A DNA stretch of 64,000 nt from Alviniconcha marisindica (taxonomy: Eukaryota > Mollusca > Gastropoda > Provannidae), in contig JABMCL010000190.1 of NCBI GenBank assembly GCA_018857735.1, positions 872,501-936,500 of the forward strand. The letters are read 5' to 3'. The notes under the pieces were generated by a model. The model was not told where the DNA came from and did not search any database. It saw nothing but the letters and a program-made list of their open reading frames with translations. Positions within the stretch are counted from its first letter, which is position 1; the number at the start of each line of letters is the position of its first letter. Shown here one piece after another: positions 23,201-34,525 of the stretch. The translations under genes were made by a program, and so were the position numbers.

Positions 23201-24605
23201 AAAGTGAAAAAGAAAGGAGAAGAAAAAAAGAAAAGAAAAAAACTGAAGACCTATTTTACCACCACATTTACAGGCAACCAGTTTCTAAACATGTCCCAAC
23301 CGCTTTCGGTTGCCAAGTGCCTTTGTGCGTAGGCGTGACATTTATATGTTTGATAAAATATACTGCCTAACGCTTGAGTGCCCAAACATGCAGATCCATG
23401 TTGCGGAATACTCGCACAAATCTTTTCGTCCCGGCATGAACATTTTCTGATGGAACAAAACAAAACAAACAACAACAAAAAGGAACAACAAACTAAGTCG
23501 TTAATATATATGCATATCCACAATGAAATATCCAACAACGTTAAAAGTGAAGCAATACACGATAATCCACACCAGTCCATTTCCACCTTTTGCCAGCGGT
23601 GGCCCCGCTAAGGCTTTTAAGGGGATTTGGGGATTTGAGCAGGTAATCCGGATGATCCTTCCAAAATCAACAGCGGTCTGTTTCATACGACTTGTCCTGA
23701 GGGGAGAGGGGACTAAGTACAACACAATAAACAATAACTCTCTCTGTATGCAGCTTAGGAAGGACAGACTTGTAAAAAGAGGCCGGCTATAGGCTAAAAT
23801 CTCACTCCTTGGGTAATAACATTTCCTGTTGTTAGCCCCCCCCCCCGTCTTTGGTTGCTTTTTTTTTTTTTTTAAATATATATAATTAGTTCAGCTATCA
23901 TTGGTTCTCTTACCCCAAATAATAAAAGTTCTCTTACCCCCAAATAATAAAAGTATGGTCTATATCAAGGGGGCACACTAGAAACAGGACACCAGTCACA
24001 CACTGCAGCCGGTAATCGTCGATGCCTACCGTGCAGACGTCAATGCTTAGCTACCCATGCAAAGCTGGCCAATAAATCTTTCAGCTCCAGAACGAACGAC
24101 TACCGAAGGAGACAAAGGGCCAATTGATCCACTCAACTCTCTCTCTCTACATTCCTCACCTCCACCCAATCTCAATACCAGTCTGAACAAACAACGCGAG
24201 AAAAATGACCTAGCTACGCCGGAAACCGCCACCAATATAACAGCACAGAGTGACAAAGATAATTCGCAAAAGTCGCATCTGAAGTTGCTTGGCACCTGGC
24301 AACAACCGCAAAACAAACGAACTGGACAGCTTTATGGATACGGCAATGGACGGCGTCAGAGAGCTTGAAAAGTTGTGGCAGTCCGCAACATTCGGCTAAA
24401 AACTGTCAGCAAGAAGACCCCCAAAAAAAAAACCCACACACACAAACTTTTGTCAAATAATAAAAAACCTGCTTAGCTAGTATCTGGATTTTGACGTACC
24501 ATCAAACGTACAGGGTCACCTTAGGGCGGAGACACAGCGGTCGTAAGTCATAGCACACTATGTTTAAACCTCTTCTATTTGTGTACCAAAACTGAACCTC
24601 TGGTT
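22691..24605. other. Gene-free stretch with simple repeats
   Basis: Contains a (TC)17 run at 23,165-23,198 and a 26/27-bp tandem pair at 23,905-23,957 (unit 'ttctcttacccc...aataataaaag'). No exon is supported. Confidence 0.4.
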
Positions 24606-24900
24606 CAACCTGTTTAACGCCGAGTTGTCTCCGAAGAGGTTCTGGTGAGGACCGAGATCCGAGGAGGTGGGGGAAAGAGGAAGACTATACCCTAACGCTG
24701 CAATATCACCACCGGAATGATTCTGCATGATAATGAGAGCCGTTTTAATGTTTCACTAACTGTAAGGGGCAAAGTGTCAAGACAGCGTCCACAAATCAAA
24801 AATTTTGGAAGAGAAAGGAAAGCCAAAGCGGAATCGAACCGAGGTCCTTCTGCTTTCCAGCCTAACGCCTTACCGCTAGGCCAAACCGGCTCACCCTGAA
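24606..24900 (-). mobile_element. tRNA-derived SINE, family B, with head
   Basis: On the minus strand it begins with 'gagccggtttggcctagcgg' (A-box) and then 'ggttcgattccgc' (B-box), a serine/leucine-tRNA-like head without a complementary acceptor stem. The body continues to 'ctcggcgttaaac' at the 3' end. The 3' half matches the truncated copy at 15,341-15,482. Confidence 0.8.
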
Positions 24901-25004
24901 CCCCTCTGACCAAAGAGCAGTTAATACGTACAGCAAAGGTCGCACTGTCTGAAATGGTACATTCATGTCACGTAAAAACGGCGCTGTAGGCTACAGCTGG
25001 TCAT

Positions 25005-25180
25005 AGTTCAGGAGCTGTGTGAGAGTCGAGGTGGCCGTCCCGGGCTGTCCATCCTAACGAGCCTTCTGGTTTCCGTGGACGTAAAGCTATATTGAACCAT
25101 GCTTCGGCATTGGTCTCAGCTTGTCCCTAAATATGTCAACTAACATCTGAGGACATTAAGCATCACTTCATCATCATCAT
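25005..25180 (+). mobile_element. SINE-like repeat family C
   Basis: Its reverse complement occurs at 41,780-41,966 with roughly four bases in five identical. Shared blocks include 'gtcgaggtggccgtcc', 'tgcttcggcat', 'ttgtccctaa' and 'atatgtcaac'. It ends in a (TCA)n tail, as short interspersed elements often do. No polymerase III head is seen in any copy. Confidence 0.75.
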
Positions 25181-25325
25181 ACAGCTGGTCCGTGATGCTG
25201 CTCATCCACAACAAAAGAACGGACCCCCTTTCCCCCACTCACCCTCGGTAAATATGTACAGTTCCAAACTGGTTAAACTGTGTTTGCTTCTTCTTTTCTT
25301 CTTCCCTTTGTTCTTTCTTTTGTGC

Positions 25326-25326
<1 letters not shown>

Positions 25327-25397
<71 letters not shown>
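25327..25397. repeat. (TG)n microsatellite
   Basis: Pure TG run of about 35 units, among the longest dinucleotide repeats in the window. Confidence 0.97.
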
Positions 25398-25400
<3 letters not shown>

Positions 25401-25617
25401 AGGAGTTAATGGTGTGTTGTGTTTTATCAATGAGAATTGGGCTGTTACTGTTCTCCTTCTTTTAAATACTTTATTTTTATAAACAATCCTCAATAGTTGC
25501 AAAGTATACAACACAAAATGAACAAATAAACACGTCATTCATATATTTACTATACGTAAGTACCATCCATAAAGAACCTGATGCTCGCTATTTAGTTACA
25601 TGGGATACAAGGATATT

Positions 25618-25771
25618 TATTTGCCAGTGACATTAAAGTGCGCGCAGGAATTTATCTTGTAGTTGGCGACATTTAATTCATCCACTGCATCCTGCACATC
25701 CAACTTATGAACCATGCACGCTACAACATTACTCACATGTTTGTTGCTGTTTGGGGGGAAGATAACCAAAA
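25618..25771 (-). CDS. Candidate terminal exon, unrecognised
   Basis: On the minus strand a good 3' splice site ('ctaatcacagttttctgtttag') precedes an open frame of 50 codons with no low-complexity sequence. The encoded peptide is soluble-looking: it runs N-K-H-V-S-N-V-V-A-C-M-V-H-K-L, then an acidic segment, then S-C-A-H-F-N-V-T-G-K before a TAA stop (25,617-25,619). An AATAAA overlaps the stop. The reading phase would accept the phase-1 donor at 31,932 of the unrecognised upstream gene, but one splice site in three would do so by chance. I recognise no family, and a 3'UTR this short would be unusual. This is a candidate only. Confidence 0.22.
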
Positions 25772-26560
25772 CTAAACAGAAAACTGTGATTAGAGGGAAC
25801 AAAATTAGCCCAGACCTATCTGGCATGGCAAAATGAGAAGAAAACAGTGGCTATCTCTCTCAACATTACGCCTGTCGTTTTCTCAACAGCTGTCAGTCAC
25901 ACACGGCACACAAAACTAAGAACCCTGACCCGTTTCTACAAAACGAAGTGAAAGGCCACAATGATAAAATAAACTTTAAAAATAATACAGATGGAGAATG
26001 AACTCACGGTCAAACTGCAGTGGCAACATTCAAAACACATGTGAATAAATCATATAAAATGTATGTACGGGTGTTGCTTATGCAGTATGTCAGTAATATC
26101 AGCGCACTGTTTGTGGATTTATTATGACTGGATTATATTATATTACCCGGATGAGCGGACCCGAGTTTCCCCGCAAGAGATTAAAAAAGTACGTAAAACA
26201 AAATCTGAACAGATTTTTTTTTTTTTAAACATGCGCGCGCAGACACTTTTTCCCGAAGCACGGCAAATGGCGGTTTTAATAATAAAACAACAACAAACAG
26301 ACAATGGCATCCACAAGCTGTCATACTCTGATCAAACTTTTAACTCCATTTGTTATCTTTTCTCCCTCCAGTTCCCGTCTAACCTTTGTGTTCCAGCTTC
26401 CACACAATATTATTGGTGTGTTTTGTGTTGTTGTTTTTCAGGCCTTGGTGCAACACATTATGCAGTTAGAAAATAAGGTCCCCACGCACCCCCACCCCCC
26501 TCTCTGTGTGTTGCTTCTTGTTGTTGGTAGCCTCGTTTGTTTTTGCTTTTTTTGGGGGCG

Positions 26561-26880
26561 TTGCATATTTGTAACCCCTTTCCAGTCGCCCATCCATCCA
26601 TAAAGACCGACCGACCGACCGACCGACCGAGACAGAGAGACAGACGGAGACAGAGAGACAGACAGACGAAAAGAAGAAGAAAAGGGGGGAGGCGGGGGGT
26701 TGTACTTGTTATTAGTCTCTCGTTTGCTTTGCCTCTGTTATCGTTTATTTGGCCCTTGCGTGTTTGTAACCCCTTTTCTGTCGCCAATCTATCCTTAGAG
26801 AACGACAGAACGACCGACGAGCAGACGCAGAGAGAGCGAGGCAGGAAAAGAAGGGGGGGGAGGAGGGGGCTGGCTTGGAA
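26561..26880. repeat. Imperfect segment duplication
   Basis: Two related blocks about 190 bp apart share 'gtttgtaaccccttt', 'gtcgcc', 'atccat/atcta' and an expanded GACC/GACAGA region, ending in AAGAAG and G-rich tracts. The first copy has an expanded (GACC)n run (26,607-26,630). Confidence 0.65.
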
Positions 26881-28830
26881 GTAGTACTGGTGTGTGCGTG
26901 AGTCGACGTGAGGGGACTGACGGCATCTGATCCGGGCAGTGACTGGCGAGTTGCTGCACGCCTGGGAATGCCCAAAAGGAGGGACTTGCGACTTGCCCTC
27001 GGAGTGTTCCCCACCTTCTGATCCCCAAACAAACAAGCGAGGGCAGAGAGCAAGCCGAGCCGATCAAACGCCAAGGCGATCAGAAACTGTGACTCTGACG
27101 ACGCACACCTGGCACTTAGTTTGTACCAGCTGTAGCCTACGGTATAAACACACACACACACACAAACACACTACTACGACCGTTATACTACCACGACCGC
27201 GTCGTCTTTTGGCGCGTCAGTAACGCTCTCCGGTACTACTGCCACTACACCTGGACACAAAACTGGGGCAGCTTAGTGGCCTAGTTGAAAATGGCTCGGT
27301 GCCTCCAGAATTACTCTGTGAAACTCAATTACAGATCTATATTACAGCTACTGGTTCAATGGCGGGGGGGGGGGAATGGGTCAAACACCATCGCCAAACA
27401 CTGAACCGCCACAACACTGTATCGGCCACAAATCGCCCGCAGAACAAGAGAGGGAGGGAGACGGTGAGCAAATACGGTCGTGATTGTTTAGTTTTTTTCG
27501 TCAACTTTAAACCATGTGCTTGCGCGCGCACGTGTATGGGACAGACACGGGGGGAGAAAGAGAGAGACTCAAAACAACCAACATACATGTATTATGTACT
27601 GCAGGGACGAGGTAGTGTAAGCACACAGTTTTTGGTGTAAGGGAGTGGAAGATGCAGAGAAAATGAATGAAACATTCTGGCTGCACAGCATGTGGTAAAA
27701 CGGATGAGCGTGGAAGGTGACCGAGTGCGAAACGACCCAACTCGGAATCTGCGCGGAGCCAGGAAACTACGTAGCCTGTGAACTCCCACATCCGCTCTTC
27801 GACAACTTTACACTTTCCTTCCAAGTTCGCGTCATCAGTATGCGCTGCTGGGTGAGGTAAAGTCTCCAACACGCCCTAAAACTCCAGGCCAGTGAGTGAC
27901 AAATCAAGACGCAGACGGGAAGAAAAAAGTACTGGGATGGGGCTGACCCGAACTTTCTCAGCGGAAGGCTCCCCCACCCTCCTGCCCCAATCCCCAGTTT
28001 CAACACAAGTGATTAGTACCTCTGAGCTTCAAGTCGGAGGGAAGCGGGGGCGGGGGCGAACAAAACGATAAAGGAAGAGGATGGGTATGGTAACGAACAT
28101 CGGGAAGAGCAGGGTACCGGTAATGGTGCTGGCTTGAATTACTGTAAATACAGGAAGCTAAGCAATGCCGGCTACAGGATAATTACACGTTTAAAGAAGC
28201 AAAACTCCAATGCCCACTGCGTGTGTGTGTGTCGGGGGGGATGGCGCGCTACCTAAAACTAATTTCTAACCCGCAAATCCCAATGCCGTTTCCTGGTCTT
28301 TGGCGTTTCGTCTAAATGCCAATCCATACGATCTTTTAGAATAACCGTTTTCTCCTCCACTAAGTCTAAGCACGGTTATTTAACACTTCCAGTCATCCAA
28401 GCTGGACGCTCCATTACTCCGGGTCAGCGAGAAGAAAGAAACAGCACGTAGAGATCTCGGGGGTTGCGGGCGAACTCGACACAAAGACCCCAGACCGAGA
28501 CAAAGGCCCAGACCAAGTGACCGGCGAGCCACACGTTTATGACTAACAATGTATGTCCCCTTGCCTGTCATTGCGGCCACTACACAACCACTTTTCACCC
28601 ATAGAGTTATGGGGCTTTCCACCAAGATTTGTTCCCTACTTTAAAGCGGGGGGGTCTGTCTTCCTTTCCTTCCCCATTTTGTTTGCGCGACGACTCTTTC
28701 CATCGGCGTCGTCTTCGTGGAGTCGACACCTGGTCTGTTGATCTGTGGCGCATGGTACACATCCAAGCTGGACTACTTACCATTCGCGGGTCAGGGACAA
28801 TTGTTTGTACGGAAGCTGGCGTCTTTATTA

Positions 28831-28833
<3 letters not shown>

Positions 28834-28879
<46 letters not shown>
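28834..28879. repeat. (TA)n microsatellite
   Basis: Pure TA run of about 23 units. The 'Ile-Tyr' frames on both strands translate the repeat. Confidence 0.97.
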
Positions 28880-28883
<4 letters not shown>

Positions 28884-30700
28884 CATATTTATAGAGACCG
28901 ACCAACGCTGACAGACTGCTGTATTAGCGCACAGCAACAAAGAGATCACTCGATCAGCTCCGGGTCGTGCGATCGAGTGAGCGCCTTCGCTGACCTCAAC
29001 TGCTTTTCATCCAACGAAACAAAAGGTTTCGCAGACTCAGAGAGAGCAGCGAAAAAAACGTTTTTACATCGGACCCAAGTTTCAGTTTGACCGGCTCTGC
29101 AACGTTTTAGTGTTTACTGACGACGGGGATCAGTAGTCTCTCTCCCTCTATGCCCGTTACATGCGGAAGAATCCCAAAAGAAGACAAGGCGTTTACCTCT
29201 CAACTTTTCGTCGTCTACCTCTGTGGCATTTTCGTTGTAGCAACGTGCCAAGAAAAGGAAAGGTGTAATCACATAACCAATCCATCACAGTCCCTCGCTC
29301 TCTTTACATTCTTCCCCCCCACACACACAGAGTGGAAGTGGAGCGTGTATGGCGCTACTACCTCTGGTTCTGTCAATGTCGGAGGGGCAATCCGTCACCG
29401 GCAGACCACTTTCCCAAAGAACAAGGTGCTCGAACACATGGAGCCGAGCCTCCGCTGTCAGCGCCTAAGGTGATGACGCCGAACGCTCTTCTTCAGTTCT
29501 GATGAGCTGTTTACGTCTCTGTGGCCTTGAAGTTGAAGTACACACAGAGTGGGTGATATGAGGATAACCTGAAATCTTTTAAATCTTTTCACTAGCCGTT
29601 CATTCGCCAGCTCTCAAAACAGTTTCAGGGGCAGGTCTTTTGAAAACGCTTCGAGTCTTTTCTATCGCAACAATGATGGTCAAAAAGCCAATAAATAGTT
29701 CCCTACCCACTGAATGTACACGGGGTGGCGGGCGGGGGTAGGGGCAAAACACACACACAGAAAAGCGATCGTTTTTGTTGTTAGTTTGTTTTTGGTGTGT
29801 GAAGAGTTAATAGATATTTAATTTCTGAAAACCTGATTTCCAGATGACGAAAACAAAAGAACGGTTCCTTGTTTTGTTGTTGTAAATCTGGTGCAATAGC
29901 GATTTATGTTTGAAAATCCTGCCTGCCTGGGTGCGTCCGGGGTGGTTACTGGAGTTTAAAGTTTCGTCAACCGCAACGCTGCCCTCATGCGGACTCGTCA
30001 GAAAGTGTCCACGACGGGGCCAGTTTAAAAAGCGAAAACGGACAGAACGCCAGGAGGACGATCGTCACGACCATGATGTGAGAAGCGTAGCGGGGCACTT
30101 TGACGGAAGCACCCAGGCGCCATGTGTCACAAAGAAGAGCATTCACGGCGCATGGAAATCACGTCCACCGTACCCCCCCTTTCTCCCATAGCGTGAGGAG
30201 AAAAAAGACTGGACTTGTTCCAAATGTCGCCGAGGTCAGGTTCGCACACAGACATTAACTACACCCATTTGTCACACGAAGGCCGGATGTGACCATGCAT
30301 ACGGCTTGATGTTAGATAAGAGAAACCAAATGGCGATGATCTTTAGAAGAAGGAGAAAACGCGACAGTCTGCTCTCAACGCCATTCCCATGTCCTCTCCA
30401 AAAACGGCACAGAAGTGGTTTTTTTTTAGATCTGGCTGCTAGCCCCAGTCCACCCTAGCCCCAGTCCACCCATCCGCCTCAAGAGCAATAGGTGAAGAGG
30501 CCCCCGTCAAATACGATCAACAGATGCGTCCTAACTTCCTAAGGAACGAAAGAGCCTTACATAATACATTCCTCGCTTCTCATCTCAACTGCCCGCAGCA
30601 TTTACCCTTCTTTGGGAGGTCACACACAACACGGAGCAATTTATGGCAGACCGCCGACGCTGTTGGTGTACAGTGGATTTTCTGTGTGGTTGTGTGTGTG

Positions 30701-30754
30701 AACTTTATTACGCAAGGATAAAGGTTTAGGCAACCTGTCCTTGATACAATTACA
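30701..30754 (-). mobile_element. LINE 3' terminus, second copy
   Basis: The reverse complement contains 'atcaaggacaggtt' and 'tatccttgcgtaataaa'. These match the extreme 3' end of the LINE at 17,162-17,876 in order and spacing. Only the terminal 55 bp is present, as expected for a very short 5'-truncated insertion or a partner SINE borrowing a LINE tail. Confidence 0.6.
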
Positions 30755-30989
30755 ACACAACCAAACGGTGTAACAATGATCGCTTTTATACAGCGCTATT
30801 CTCGGCTCTCAAGCAGACTCCCTGAGCTCGCATGTGATTCTACATGAGTGAATAGCTTTTTATAACAAAACTCAGTAGTAATAATAATAATGAGAGAGTG
30901 AGAGAGAGTTAGAAAAACAAAACAAACAAAAAACAACAACAACACTTCATTAATCGGTTGTGGGAAATTCTTACCTGGGTAAGGCTACA

Positions 30990-31275
30990 GCAGCCCTACC
31001 CGTTCCTACTGCTGTGCTGTATTTTTGTGTATTCAAACAAAGGCTGTACAGCTGAATGGTCCAAACAATGGTGTGGCTGCCAGTGTTATGGATTTTAACG
31101 TGCGTACAAATGTTGGTGCATGCGACTGGACACGGAGGCTGTAAAACACCCAGAGATGTGCTGAAAGTGAACTCTGGGAGAAAAAAACCTTGCCGCACAG
31201 GGGAATCGAACCGGCGTCAGTACTGCGCCTGGCCTTTCGGTTCAACGCTCTACCAACTGGGCTGTCCCGCCCCCA
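30990..31275 (-). mobile_element. tRNA-derived SINE, family D
   Basis: On the minus strand an A-box ('agcccagttggtagagcg') and a B-box ('ggttcgattcccc') lie about 45 bases apart. A non-tRNA body follows ('cacatctctgggtgttttac', 'cgcatgcaccaacattt'). The long A-to-B spacing and lack of an acceptor stem rule out a functional tRNA. Its body differs from families A and B. The neighbouring AATTTAAAA region could be target-site material, but I could not define duplications. Confidence 0.75.
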
Positions 31276-31932
31276 ATATATGTGTACTAGCACACAGTTC
31301 TTCTGTTAATACCGTATACCTAATGAAAACAAAACAAGGCGCACGTGCCCAACCCCTTTATATAAACATTTATTTATTTTTTAATTTAAAAAGCCCAAGA
31401 TGAGTCTTCATAAATCGCCAAACTAGAAAATAACCTTTCAGTATGTATTTCACAAATGAGTCAAATGCAAAGCTTTCCTCCAAGCACCCTTGCTTGGGTT
31501 CACAATGCACGATCCAACAAGCCAAAACACACGTACTCTCGAGTGGGCAGTCATGACCTTTGCGTGCAAGTCGAACCAATCATTGCGACAGTGTGTGTAA
31601 TCTACTTAAGGAGACTCTGCTGCACTTTTGGGAAGTATTTAATGCAGGGACTACACTCGAGCCTTAAGTGTATGTAGATCTACACGGTAGATACAGCATA
31701 AAACTCGAGTTCGTTTCCGTTCGCAGGACGGTCTGACTGACGCGTCGAATGCTCTCCTCTTTCACAACAGACCTGTCAGTATTTTACAACACCCCCCCCC
31801 CCCCCCCCCCCCAAGGGGTGGGGTGGGTGGGTAGTAATAATGCCCCCCCCCCCCCCCCAAACTGAATACGAATCAGTCAACAAACACGGAGAGCCAGTGT
31901 TAAGCGTAACACCATACACATGACATACTTAC
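31276..31932 (-). other. Start of intron 1 of the unrecognised minus-strand gene
   Basis: Begins at 31,932 with a consensus GTAAGT donor (minus strand). It contains two C runs (31,792-31,812 and 31,843-31,858) and no exon I can recognise. Confidence 0.55.
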
Positions 31933-33613
31933 ACTTTTTGAGCTCGTGAGGGGGCACCATGGCAATCTTGGGCAGGGCATTGTCGTTGAAGAAGGACAGG
32001 GGCAGGGAGAGGCCGTAGACGGGCGCCCCCATGTAGGAGGAGTAGTAGATGGAGTAAAGCGAGGACGCCGTGGTGGCGTACACGGTGGGGGTCAGCATGG
32101 AGGCGGCCACGGCGCTGCGCGCCGCCTCGTCCTGCAGGAGGCTGTGGTGGTAGTAGACGGAGATGGACACGTCCGAGCCCGTCAGGTCCAGGTAGACGCT
32201 GTTGGGGTAGGGGTTGTCGCGATGATCCTGGCCTGCCCCCCGCCGGCTGGCCTGGGAGATGTCGATGTCCCACAGCTGACGGCCGCCTTTCCGCCACGGC
32301 CACACGGCGTCCGGCCTCACGCCGCTGCTCCCTGTCGGCGAGGAGGGGGTGGATTTCGGCTGGCCGTAGCTAGGGGAGGAGGAGGAGGAGGAGGAGGGGG
32401 AGGAGGAGGAGGAGGAGGCTTCTGGCGTGCCCCTGCTCTCGTACTCGGAAGACCCTTCCGCTCCCTCGGCCTCCCCTTCGTTGTCCGAGCCCTCCAGCGT
32501 GGTGTCATGCTCCGATTCGTTGTGGCTGCTGCTTCGGTTCCTGCCCCTGCTGTACCGGTGAGATCTCTGGGAGGAAGCGGTGTCCAGGGAGCACCCCTCG
32601 TACTGGTAGATCTGGTGGGAGTACCACGTGGAGAGGCACTCCGGGCACTCGGAGGGGGCGCAGTCGTAGCGGTAGATGGGGTACCCTGTGGTGTACTCTG
32701 CCAGTCTCTGGAGCTCATCGGGGGTGAACTCGAACCCTGCACCCTCCTCCACTACCTGGCTGTCAGAGTCTGAGAAGGCCTCCGAGCTGGAGGCCACCGA
32801 GGACTTGTCCGAGACGGAGTCCGTGTCATCCACGGGCTCTGCGCTCTTTTCGTTCTTGTGGAGATCGTTGCATATGACGTCGACATTGTCACATTCCACG
32901 ATGCTGCGGTGCTGGGCCTGGCTCTTCTCCGAAAAGGCCACAGCGTTGTTGAGCAAATAGGACAGTTTTGAGCGGTTTGAATTCTGACCTACCAGGTTGG
33001 ACTCTATGTGGCACGAATCCTTGTGGTGAGCTTTCTCTATGACCGAAATGAGAGCAGTCAAGTTCTTCTTGGATTTTTCACGGCGGTGAGACAGAGTCGA
33101 CTGGGCCGACTGGGACAAGCCTAGATGCGGATGGGCGGGAGGCTGGTGCATGTACTGGGGAATGAACTCCGGAATGCTGGACACATCGCCGAAGGCGTCC
33201 TGAGCAAGGTCGTCATCTGTCGACCGGACCGACACATCCGAGTCGGTGTCAAAGCTGCGCTGCCGCTGCTGCAGAGCGGAACGCAGCGTATCCTTGAGGT
33301 GAATCACGATCGGGGTGTTGGCCTTGGCCTGCTTGCGACGACCCTGCTTACTGCGCCGTCCCTGCTTATTGTTATTGCTGTTACTGCTGCCGCTGCTGCT
33401 GTTGTTGTTGTTATGGTGGTGGTGGTGTCTGGGGCCACTGTGTCGGTTGTGGCCGCTGCCGTTGTAGCGTTCCTTCTGGCAGTTGATACAGGCGCTCATG
33501 CCTTGCAGACGGCGGGCAAAGTTCTCCTCGCTAATCACTTCCAAGTTGGCGCTGGCGCTGACCACCTCCCTCTTCACGGGCCGCGGGCTCTCGTCCTCCT
33601 GGGTCTTGCCCAT
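31933..33613 (-). CDS. First coding exon of an unrecognised, largely disordered protein
   Basis: Single 1,681-bp coding exon: 560 codons plus one base, then a consensus donor GTAAGT. I start at the ATG at 33,611-33,613 because its context (CGCACCATGG) is optimal; the frame stays open six codons further upstream without another ATG. The product has a C-x2-C pair near residue 42, a His/Asn/Ser tract (about 58-80), a basic patch (G-R-R-S-K-Q-G-R-R-K), several acidic Ser/Asp stretches, and a central Tyr/Cys-rich segment (C-x4-C-x2-C, about residues 310-325). A polyserine run and a Tyr/Ser/Ala-rich hydrophobic C-terminal part follow. No signal peptide or clear membrane span is visible. Length, unbroken frame, Kozak context and donor argue for a real gene. 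I do not recognise the family. Nuclear or scaffold functions are possible but unproven, and the remaining exons were not located. Confidence 0.8.
32369..32419 (-). repeat. Coding (GGA)n trinucleotide repeat
   Basis: GGA/GGG trinucleotide tract on the plus strand. It reads as polyserine with single prolines in the minus-strand coding frame, so length changes there would keep the frame. Confidence 0.9.
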
Positions 33614-34481
33614 GGTGCGCGCTGCCGTCACTGACCTACAAACATTATCTCGCTGGCCCAGCCTAGGCAGCCACGTGGGGACACTCTTAACGGCAACTGC
33701 TTTACCCGTCTCTCGCTTTTAGTACTATTCCATTAATCTCCAACAGTCCCGACTGACACAGAAACGCGGGGTCTGAATGATCACGAGTCTGGAGTGAAGG
33801 GGGTGGGAAGGGGTAATGGGGGGTGAGATGGACGTGAGGAGTTGGCCGGGCCACTGCCAGCACACGCTCGCTACCCCGCACACAAAGACCACGTTCCACG
33901 AGACAACAATGAGCGACACGGCGCCAGGTGCGCGCGGCTTACTCCACTCGGGCCGTGGCCGTGGCCCCCCTCCCCGCTTCACGTCTTTGTGTCAGACACC
34001 ACGGCAGATGTCCTCCACGAGCTCGGCAGGTCCCGCCAACGGTGGACGAAAGCCCCTGGGAGGTAGGCACTGACTGACTGGAGCAGCGCCGACGGAGACC
34101 AGCGAAACTTGTGCGCTGCTTACAAGCTCACACCTTTGTTCATTTCCCCCCACCGATTCCTTCGGAAAAAAGAAAACAAAGAAGTGGAGTCTGTCCCTGT
34201 CCCTGGTTGCTGCTGCAGCGAGCAGTCGTAACCTTTGCTTTTCGCAGTCTGTATGCAGCACCGTGTTATCCCAAATCGCTGCCGTGACGACTGCTCTCTT
34301 GCGACCGAACCAGGAAAACCAAGCAGGTACAAACTGCTTTCCTCGGTGCACGATAGAAAGGGATAAACGATGTCAACTTCTTTTCAGTCCAAACGATCAG
34401 TCAACGCAAATGTTTCGCTACACGATGAACACGCACTCACACCGGCCCGCTACAACAAACAATGAAATCATTAACACTTCA

Positions 34482-34525
<44 letters not shown>

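Larger units (their letters stand above)
25772..30700. other. Gene-free stretch
   Basis: No supported gene in about 5 kb. It contains an imperfect duplication (about 26,561-26,700 and 26,755-26,880, both with 'tttgtaacccctttt'-type starts and GACC/GACAGA-rich bodies), a (TA)n run at 28,834-28,879 and a 9-bp stem hairpin at about 28,947-28,980. If the gene at 31,933 continues leftwards, this would be its intron. Confidence 0.4.

Noticed and set aside
24835..24900. tRNA-Ser/Leu gene on the minus strand
   Set aside because: The acceptor stem is only partly complementary and the sequence continues into the family B SINE body.
28947..28980. Hairpin with 9-bp stem
   Set aside because: A single short palindrome of this size is expected by chance in 64 kb.
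28607..29090. Overlapping frames across the TA repeat
   Set aside because: The Ile-Tyr runs are translated microsatellite. The flanks show no protein family.
31946..32773. 275-codon plus-strand frame opposite the long exon
   Set aside because: Gly/Val/Arg-rich mirror of the GC-rich minus-strand coding exon. The minus frame is longer and has an optimal start and donor.
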